From Candidatus Omnitrophota bacterium (lineage in GTDB: Bacteria > Omnitrophota > Gorgyraeia > Gygaellales > Profunditerraquicolaceae), in NCBI GenBank assembly GCA_023818905.1, contig JAMWDE010000050.1:1-6557 (forward strand): 6,557 nucleotides of DNA, written 5' to 3'. Positions 1 through 6,557 of this stretch are shown here, in pieces (the first letter of the stretch is position 1; the number at the start of each line of letters is the position of its first letter). The translations under genes were made by a program, and so were the position numbers. Below the pieces are notes generated by a model. The model made no database searches. It saw only the letters and a program-made list of their open reading frames with translations, and was not told where the DNA came from.

Positions 1-345
1 TTTGCGAAAGAGATTGGTTCTGAGTAATCTAACACCACAGTTTATGTCATAACCAACACCACCCGGTGAGATGACCCCGGTTTTTACATCAAACCCGGCA
101 ACACCACCAATCGCAAAGCCATAGCCCCAATGGATATCCGGCATCGCCAAAGAGTATTTTAATATTCCAGGCATTGTGGCAACATTTGCCACCTGCTCTG
201 GTGCCATATCTTCTTTGATTTTTTCTAAGAGTCGGTTGTCGGCATAGATGATGCCGTCAACCCTCATTTCATTTTTATAACTTTTCGGGATTTTGAGACG
301 ACAATCATCAATCTTTTCTAATGGACCTTGCCAATATTTACTCAT
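1..345 (-). CDS. rtcB: RNA-splicing ligase RtcB, N-terminal part (cut by window edge)
   Basis: RtcB joins RNA ends carrying a 2',3'-cyclic phosphate or 3'-phosphate to a 5'-hydroxyl, using GTP and manganese, in tRNA splicing or RNA repair. The 115 visible codons start at the ATG at 345-343 ([12 protein letters not shown]) and run off the left edge without a stop. Family hallmarks are clear: [19 protein letters not shown] at about residues 68-86 and [15 protein letters not shown] at about 93-107. D100 and C103 correspond to the metal-binding Asp and Cys of the active site; the histidine ligands and the guanylylated histidine lie beyond the edge. Full-length proteins are usually 400-480 residues, so about a quarter is seen. 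No Shine-Dalgarno sequence precedes the ATG; instead a promoter -10 box ends 6 bases upstream, pointing to a leaderless message. It follows gyrB on the same strand after 188 bases. Identity is secure; whether the protein is intact cannot be judged. Confidence 0.95.
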   Translation of the reverse strand, partial: MSKYWQGPLEKIDDCRLKIPKSYKNEMRVDGIIYADNRLLEKIKEDMAPEQVANVATMPGILKYSLAMPDIHWGYGFAIGGVAGFDVKTGVISPGGVGYDINCGVRLLRTNLFRK

Positions 346-533
346 AATTAAATTATAGAACTATCTTGCATTCAGTCAACAGTTAATTGCAAATAAGAAC
401 TAAGAACGGTTACTTGAGACGAATCTTAAATATAGAATGCTGAATATGAAATTAAAAAAACACTAAATTCCCGGGGCTAAATTCTTATTCAAGACTCAAT
501 AGTCAAAATTCCAGATTCTATTTTTCGGTGGTC
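346..533. other. gyrB-rtcB intergenic spacer
   Basis: This 188-base AT-rich spacer lies between the gyrB stop and the rtcB start. Its left end carries the rtcB promoter. The remainder holds an 8-base direct repeat CTAAATTC (463-470 and 477-484) flanking CCGGGG, and a weak 4-base-pair hairpin GACT-CAAT-AGTC (493-504). I see no convincing intrinsic terminator for gyrB and no open frame or RNA gene. Confidence 0.6.
352..379 (-). promoter_or_regulatory. sigma70-type promoter of rtcB, predicted leaderless
   Basis: On the minus strand TTGACT (379-374) is followed after 16 bases by a perfect TATAAT (357-352). Counting seven bases on from the last T of the -10 box puts the transcription start at 345, the A of the rtcB ATG. 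The message would have no 5' leader, which agrees with the lack of a ribosome binding site. The boxes are seen directly; the start point is inferred. Confidence 0.75.
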
Positions 534-2453
<1,920 letters not shown>

Positions 2454-2469
2454 TTAAAAAGAAGATGTC

Positions 2470-3657
2470 CTATTCGTATCTCAACGCCTCTACCGGTTGC
2501 AAACGGGAGGCCTTGTTTGCTGGATAAATAGTGGAAACAAAAGAAATCAGTAGAGCAGACGCTATAATTATACCGATATCCATCCAATCTATCACTACTG
2601 GCAGATATTGGATATAGTATATATCCTGGGGTAGTTTTATAAACTGATATTTTTTAAGCAAAGTGCAAATCAAAATCCCTGCTAACGCTCCAAAGGATAC
2701 TCCTAATATCCCAATAAGTATTCCCACATAAGTAAATATCCTCCTTATCTGTACAGAACTCATACCCAATGATTTTAAGATTCCGATATCCTTGGTCTTC
2801 TCCACCACCAAGACTACCAGTGTACTAATGATATTAAAGGATGCCACCAATATTATCAAAGTCAGGATGATAAACATAGTGAGCTTCTCCAGTTTCAAGG
2901 CAGCAAAGAAATTCTTGTTTGAGTCTATCCAGGTATTTATACTGTAATTGAATCCCAAGACTTTAAGTAACTCATCCTTAAGTTTATCTGCCTTATACAC
3001 GTTATCCAACTTCACTGCAATGGCAGTGAATCTGTTATCCAAACCCATAATCTCCTGAGCAGTCCTTATATTTATAAATACCAGATTCATATCATACTCG
3101 TACATCCCAGAGTTAAATATACCTACCACCTTTAAATTGTGAGGCCTGCCCTCAGAGGAATAAACCGTTATGATTGAATCAAGGCCTAAATCTAAATATA
3201 GTGCCAGTTCCTTACCCACTATCACACAGTCTTCAACTAAATTACCAATATCTCCCTGGATAAGATATTCTTTTATTTGACTTACCTGTGACTCCTTTAA
3301 TGGGTCTATTCCTTTAAGATTTAAGGCATAGAATCTATCTCGTTGTCTAGTTATCACCTGGGCCTGGATGAACGGACTCATCCCTTTAATCTCTGGCCTT
3401 AGAGAAATCTTCTTTGCTATCTCCTCGTATTCAACGCTGTTTATGCCCTGATAACCAGATATGGTAAGATGGGCGTAATTACCGATAATCTTGTTACGTA
3501 GATCCCTATCAAAACCTGTCATAACCGCAATTACCACAACCAGAGACATCACCCCTATGGCAACACCTAAAATAGATATGAAGCTGATCAGAGAGATAAA
3601 TTTCTCCTTTCTTTTAGTAGTAAGATAGCGCCAACTTATAAACAGCTCTGTTCTCAT
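2470..3657 (-). CDS. lolC: LolC/LolE-type lipoprotein-releasing ABC transporter permease
   Basis: The protein is an inner-membrane subunit of the LolCDE transporter, which extracts mature lipoproteins from the inner membrane and hands them to LolA for delivery to the outer membrane. The 395 residues show the family layout: a cytoplasmic start with SWRYL (about 8-12), a first membrane helix (about 21-47, rich in I/V/G), a large periplasmic domain (about 48-258), then three helices near 259-285, 308-333 and 356-380. Between helices two and three lies VEKTKDIGILKSLGMS (about 285-300), the typical cytoplasmic coupling region. The C-terminus YPANKASRLQPVEALRYE is a strong FtsX/LolC family signature. 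Length is typical (about 400). Only one permease is seen; many non-proteobacteria use one LolC/E-like protein as a homodimer, so C versus E is a naming choice. It starts 8 bases after the lysS stop with no Shine-Dalgarno sequence, suggesting translational coupling. Its ATPase partner is cut off at the junction. Confidence 0.92.
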   Translation of the reverse strand: MRTELFISWRYLTTKRKEKFISLISFISILGVAIGVMSLVVVIAVMTGFDRDLRNKIIGNYAHLTISGYQGINSVEYEEIAKKISLRPEIKGMSPFIQAQVITRQRDRFYALNLKGIDPLKESQVSQIKEYLIQGDIGNLVEDCVIVGKELALYLDLGLDSIITVYSSEGRPHNLKVVGIFNSGMYEYDMNLVFINIRTAQEIMGLDNRFTAIAVKLDNVYKADKLKDELLKVLGFNYSINTWIDSNKNFFAALKLEKLTMFIILTLIILVASFNIISTLVVLVVEKTKDIGILKSLGMSSVQIRRIFTYVGILIGILGVSFGALAGILICTLLKKYQFIKLPQDIYYIQYLPVVIDWMDIGIIIASALLISFVSTIYPANKASRLQPVEALRYE

Positions 3658-3665
3658 AGAGTAAT

Positions 3666-5108
3666 CTAGCCCAATGGCTTTAAAAGGGGAAATAAGATTA
3701 CATCCCTGATAGAGGCCTGGTCTGTAAGTAGCATGGCTAACCTATCTATGCCTATACCCAAACCGCCTGCAGGAGGCATACCATATTCTAAGGCCATAAT
3801 GTAATCCTCATCCAAGACCCTCTTTTCCTCCGCAGGTAACTCCTTTATCTCTTGCTGAAAACGCCTTCTCTGCTCTATGGGGTCATTCAACTCAGAATAG
3901 GCATTAGCTAATTCAATTCCTGCAATGTATAGCTCAAACCGTTCAGAAATCAAAGGGTTATCTGGCTTGGTTTTAGCTAAAGGGCAAAGATTAGTAAAAT
4001 AATCTTCCACAAAAACAGGGTTGGCACTCATATCCTGTTCCAAGATATCCTCAATGAGCTTAGCTACCTGGGAACGACTAAGACGACTTAAACCTTTAGC
4101 AAAACCTTTATCCTGTAATTTTTTTAACATTACCTCAGGTTCATCTATGGGTAAGATATCAAATCTTTCCTTTACCATCTGGGCAAATGAACGCCTTTGC
4201 CAAGGAGGTCTCAAATCTACAGTCCTACCCTGATAACTAAATTGGATCTTGCCTAAAACCTCCTCTGCTACAATGATAATCAAATCCTGACATAACTGCA
4301 TCATATCTTGGTAGTCTGCATACGCGCAATACACCTCCAGCATAGTAAACTCAGGGTTGTGCCGACTTGAGACACCTTCATTGCGAAAGCTGCGATTTAT
4401 CTCATAAACCTTATCTAACCCTCCAACTAATAGTCGTTTAAGATACAACTCTGGAGCAATCCTTAAATAGAGGTCTCTGTCGTATTCATTGTGGTGGGTC
4501 TTAAACGGTCTTCCCGAAGCACCTCCCGGGATATCTTGCATCATCGGCGTCTCTACTTCTAAGAAACCTCTTTTATCTAAAAAAGACCTAATAGACTTTA
4601 TTACCTGCGAACGCAGAACAAATACTGTCTTTGTCTGTTCATTAGCAATTAGATCCAAATATCGCTGTCGGTAACGTAACTCTATATCCTTTAGGCCATG
4701 CCATTTCTCAGGAAGCGGTCTTAAAGATTTGACTAAAATATAATAATCTTCTACCTTCACTGTTGGTTCACCACTATGGGTCCTAAAGGTCTGGCCCTTT
4801 ACCGCGATAAAGTCACCTATATCCAGATCCTCAATAATACTGAATTTTCCCTCTCCTAAGATATCTGCTTTAAAATAGAGCTGGATTTTACCTGTAGCAT
4901 CCCTTAGATCTAAAAATATCACCTTGCCGTGCAGTCTTTTAGCCATAATCCTTCCGGCAATACACACCTCTTCAGCCTCCTTAAAATCCACCAATAATCG
5001 GCCAATCTCTAAACGTTCAGAATATGCTTTGGCATAAATAGTTATGCCTTTTGTCTTAAGGTTATTCAACTTCTGCATTCTCTGTTGTATAATCTCGTCT
5101 ATTTCCAT
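3666..5108 (-). CDS. lysS: lysyl-tRNA synthetase, class II
   Basis: The cytoplasmic homodimeric enzyme attaches lysine to tRNA(Lys) using ATP. The 480 residues are slightly shorter than E. coli LysS (about 505) and look complete. An N-terminal OB-fold anticodon-binding domain spans about 45-130 (AGRIMAKR, FLDLRDATGKIQLY). A family hallmark, RYRQRYLDLI, is at 145-154. Class II motif 1 is GFLEVETPMM with P188. Motif 2 is NRSFRNEGVSSRHNPEFTML at about 238-256, and motif 3 is GLGIGIDRLAML at about 449-460 with R456. No catalytic residue appears lost. The start at 5108 is chosen because it is the first ATG after an excellent promoter, although the predicted leader is only about 6 bases and no ribosome binding site is present. 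Stop is TAG at 3668-3666. It heads an operon with the downstream lolC and lolD start, an arrangement I recall in several outer-membrane-bearing phyla. Confidence 0.97.
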   Translation of the reverse strand: MEIDEIIQQRMQKLNNLKTKGITIYAKAYSERLEIGRLLVDFKEAEEVCIAGRIMAKRLHGKVIFLDLRDATGKIQLYFKADILGEGKFSIIEDLDIGDFIAVKGQTFRTHSGEPTVKVEDYYILVKSLRPLPEKWHGLKDIELRYRQRYLDLIANEQTKTVFVLRSQVIKSIRSFLDKRGFLEVETPMMQDIPGGASGRPFKTHHNEYDRDLYLRIAPELYLKRLLVGGLDKVYEINRSFRNEGVSSRHNPEFTMLEVYCAYADYQDMMQLCQDLIIIVAEEVLGKIQFSYQGRTVDLRPPWQRRSFAQMVKERFDILPIDEPEVMLKKLQDKGFAKGLSRLSRSQVAKLIEDILEQDMSANPVFVEDYFTNLCPLAKTKPDNPLISERFELYIAGIELANAYSELNDPIEQRRRFQQEIKELPAEEKRVLDEDYIMALEYGMPPAGGLGIGIDRLAMLLTDQASIRDVILFPLLKPLG

Positions 5109-5120
5109 AATAGATTTGTT

Positions 5121-5149
5121 ATTATATAGTATAATTTATACCCTGTCAA
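5121..5149 (-). promoter_or_regulatory. sigma70 consensus promoter of the lysS-lolC operon
   Basis: On the minus strand TTGACA (5149-5144), a 17-base spacer and TATAAT (5126-5121) match the consensus in both boxes and in spacing. The predicted start is near 5114, leaving about 6 bases before the lysS ATG. The spacer contains a perfect 13-base inverted repeat GTATAA-A-TTATAC (5141-5129), which could be an operator or chance in AT-rich DNA. Confidence 0.85.
5129..5141. repeat. 13-base palindrome inside the lysS promoter spacer
   Basis: GTATAAATTATAC reads as two perfect 6-base arms, GTATAA and TTATAC, around a central A. It fills most of the space between the -35 and -10 boxes, where a bound repressor would block RNA polymerase. 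The arms are almost all A and T, so chance is a serious alternative and no regulator is named. Confidence 0.4.
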
Positions 5150-5153
5150 TTAT

Positions 5154-5185
5154 AAAAAACCCGCCCTCAACCTAAGGCGGGTTTT
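5154..5185 (-). terminator. intrinsic terminator after htpX
   Basis: The minus strand reads AAAACCCGCC (5185-5176), a 10-base loop (5175-5166), then GGCGGGTTTT (5165-5156) continuing to six T (5159-5154). The six-base-pair G/C core is extended by four A-T pairs. It sits 27 bases past the htpX stop and closes the DUF1573-htpX unit. The stem could also stop plus-strand transcription, but no gene there needs it. It ends only 4 bases before the lysS -35 box. Confidence 0.92.
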
Positions 5186-5212
5186 ATCTTATTATATTTT
5201 ATATACTTTTGC

Positions 5213-6172
5213 TTAAACCCTATATGTAGACAATAGTTTTATGCGCTTCAGCATATTAGGATGGGTACTCAAGGCCTCTAATAACCTATCCCCAAAACTT
5301 AAACTTATCCTTTGACTTCTCAGCAATTCCAATTCTTTTTGGTCTATAGTTCCGCTTTTGTCTAAATCAAGCTGGCTTAACTCTCTGATCTCACTTAAAG
5401 CCGAAGACGGGTCATTAACAAAGAATGCCCTTAGACCTTCTGCCTCTTTTAAAGCCTCTTTTGACAACCTGGCAGAGCCGTAAACGAGCTTGTATAGGGC
5501 AGAGGCTAAAGACGATGGTGTATTGCCCAAAAGCACTGCGCCCCTATCTGCAAAATACTCCCGAATACGCGAGGCATAGAGCACCAATAGATTAGTGATA
5601 AAGTAGAGTAAAAAGGCAACCAGTCCTATAAGTGCGGTATTTGTCTGCCTTTCATCTCGCCTGCGACCATAGAATAAGAATTGCCAGGCAATCCGATATA
5701 AAATCATTGGTATAACTGAAAGTAAGGTTATGGTTAAAACGTCTCTGTTCTTTAAGTGGCTTATCTCATGACCTAAAACCGCCCTTAATTCTTCTTCGTT
5801 TAACAATCTTAAAATCCCTTCAGTAACGCAGACACGACCATCCTTGATCGTCCTGCCAAAGGCAAAGGCATTGGGTATATGAATCTGAGCAATACCTATT
5901 TTGGGTAAAGGAACCTCTGCCTTTTTGGCCAAATCCTCTACCATCTGATAAAGTTTAGGATAATCTTTTTTTGTAACGTATCTTATCCTCATCATCCATT
6001 CAATAAGCCTTGGTCCAATCATATATTGTATAAACATCATAAATAATGATAGTCCCAGATAAAAATAAAAGTTGGTTATCCCTAAGGAAGTACCCAGCAT
6101 CACCATTACTGCATAGATAATCGCAAAAAGCACTGCTACTAAAAGCCACATCCTCAACTTTAGAAAAAACAT
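5213..6172 (-). CDS. htpX: HtpX-like M48 membrane zinc metalloprotease with an EF-hand-like loop
   Basis: HtpX proteases degrade damaged or misfolded membrane proteins at the inner membrane, with the active site on the cytoplasmic side. The 319 residues carry two N-terminal hydrophobic helices (about 8-27 and 35-52), the zinc-binding HEISH (135-139) in LGHEISHLKNRD, two further hydrophobic segments (about 146-166 and 180-200), and the third zinc ligand E205 in SRIREYFADRGA. The conserved STHP is at 302-305. A feature I did not expect is at 269-280: D269, D271, S273, G274, I276, D277 and E280 fit a 12-residue canonical EF-hand loop, near the C-terminus before STHP. Length is somewhat above the usual 280-300, in keeping with an insert here. 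The start at 6172 is the first ATG after an in-frame TGA (6181-6179); GAGAGGG lies only one base upstream, unusually close, so M8 (6151) is an alternative. It lies 17 bases after the DUF1573 gene. Confidence 0.9.
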   Translation of the reverse strand: MFFLKLRMWLLVAVLFAIIYAVMVMLGTSLGITNFYFYLGLSLFMMFIQYMIGPRLIEWMMRIRYVTKKDYPKLYQMVEDLAKKAEVPLPKIGIAQIHIPNAFAFGRTIKDGRVCVTEGILRLLNEEELRAVLGHEISHLKNRDVLTITLLSVIPMILYRIAWQFLFYGRRRDERQTNTALIGLVAFLLYFITNLLVLYASRIREYFADRGAVLLGNTPSSLASALYKLVYGSARLSKEALKEAEGLRAFFVNDPSSALSEIRELSQLDLDKSGTIDQKELELLRSQRISLSFGDRLLEALSTHPNMLKRIKLLSTYRV

Positions 6173-6189
6173 ACCCTCTCAACCCCCTT

Positions 6190-6557
6190 CTATTCTTTAA
6201 TTACATCCGCTTTAATTATATATCTTAAAACAGAATTGTCAAGTGTGTCTGTTTTTACATATACAAATTGTTGTGTAGATCCAGAATACCCCTTAGTGTT
6301 AAACCTTACCTTTATCACAGTCTCCTCGCCAGGTAAAAGGATCTTTTTTTCTACTTCTGACACAGTACAACCGCAGGAGGTAGTAATATCGGTTATATTC
6401 AAAGGCTGCCCAGATTCATTCTTTAGCGTAAAACTGTGCTCTAAAATGACACCTTCTTTTACCTCGCCGAAATCCCAAACATAAGGGTCTTCCTTTGCTA
6501 AATCAACTTGGTCTTGGTTATCCGTATAACTGGATAAAGGTAAGATTGAAAATAATA
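6190..6557 (-). CDS. DUF1573 domain protein, C-terminal part (cut by window edge)
   Basis: The function of this family is unknown; members are small exported proteins with an immunoglobulin-like (ASH/MSP-like) beta fold. The visible 121 residues run from the right edge to TAG at 6192-6190. They begin with a hydrophobic LFSIL stretch and a polar linker (YTDNQDQVDLAKEDP), consistent with the end of a signal peptide. The DUF1573 pattern follows: WDFGEVKEG, then HSFTLKNESGQPLNI, then TTSCGCT with its two cysteines, then LLPGEE and a final strand region. The frame is open back through the window edge, so an internal TTG at 6402 is not the start: the domain begins well before it. The CGC pair is well conserved in the family and may be redox-active or bind metal. 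It is probably co-transcribed with htpX, 17 bases downstream. Its start, and whether it is a lipoprotein, lie outside the window. Confidence 0.88.
   Translation of the reverse strand, partial: LFSILPLSSYTDNQDQVDLAKEDPYVWDFGEVKEGVILEHSFTLKNESGQPLNITDITTSCGCTVSEVEKKILLPGEETVIKVRFNTKGYSGSTQQFVYVKTDTLDNSVLRYIIKADVIKE

Noticed and set aside
463..504. Direct repeat CTAAATTC and a small GACT-CAAT-AGTC hairpin after gyrB
   Set aside because: Eight bases in AT-rich DNA and a four-pair stem without a T-tract are too weak to call a repeat element or terminator.
4021..4233. Plus-strand open frame of 70 codons, and a similar one at 4489-4674
   Set aside because: Both are antisense shadows of lysS with no domain or start signal of their own.
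6000..6182. Minus-strand 60-codon frame with a TTG start overlapping the htpX start
   Set aside because: It is out of frame with htpX, whose N-terminal membrane helices are coded by the same bases; the peptide has no recognisable features.
6190..6402. DUF1573 gene as a 70-residue protein starting at TTG 6402
   Set aside because: The open frame continues upstream to the window edge and holds the conserved WDFGEVKEG and HSFTLKN part of the domain, so the TTG is internal.
6236..6484. Plus-strand open frame of 82 codons
   Set aside because: It is antisense to the DUF1573 gene, whose conserved motifs show that the minus strand is the coding one.

Overview
The window is AT-rich bacterial DNA in which every convincing gene lies on the minus strand, so transcription runs right to left. 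In that order it holds: the C-terminal part of a DUF1573 protein (cut by the right edge), an HtpX-like M48 membrane metalloprotease, an intrinsic terminator, a near-ideal sigma70-type promoter, lysS, a LolC/LolE-type ABC permease, a gyrB-like reading frame, a short spacer with a second clear promoter, and the N-terminal third or less of rtcB (cut by the left edge). I saw no tRNA, rRNA, CRISPR array, insertion sequence or phage gene. The plus-strand open frames are shadows of the minus-strand genes.

The main observation is that the window seems to join two unrelated pieces of DNA. The frame at 534-2453 is a good DNA gyrase B from about residue 21 on, but its first 20 residues are not GyrB. They read like the start of LolD, the ATPase of the lipoprotein-releasing transporter, and they sit exactly where lolD is expected, 16 bases after a lolC/E permease in a lysS-lolC-lolD order. 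The switch falls at a stretch coding for VLKGLE, a sequence both families can share at this point. Isoleucine codon choice also changes there: ATA is frequent to the right and I saw none in the gyrB stretches I sampled. The simplest reading is a chimeric metagenome contig joined at a short match. A real recombination that fused lolD to gyrB is possible but less likely. Gene neighbourhoods should not be inferred across about 2376-2393.

Right piece (about 2376-6557): cell-envelope and housekeeping genes of a bacterium with an outer membrane, since LolC/E works on outer-membrane lipoproteins. The layout and codon use would fit an uncultivated lineage such as Omnitrophota, but this is a guess from memory of gene order. 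lysS and lolC, with the start of lolD, form one tight operon driven by the promoter at 5121-5149. htpX and the DUF1573 gene form an upstream unit that ends at the terminator.

Left piece (1 to about 2393): gyrB followed by rtcB, with rtcB having its own promoter whose predicted start point is the A of the ATG, which would make it a leaderless transcript. The source organism cannot be fixed from this sequence.

I did not find a new multi-gene system. The points worth a second look are the junction, the leaderless or nearly leaderless promoters, and an EF-hand-like calcium-binding loop inside the HtpX-like protease.
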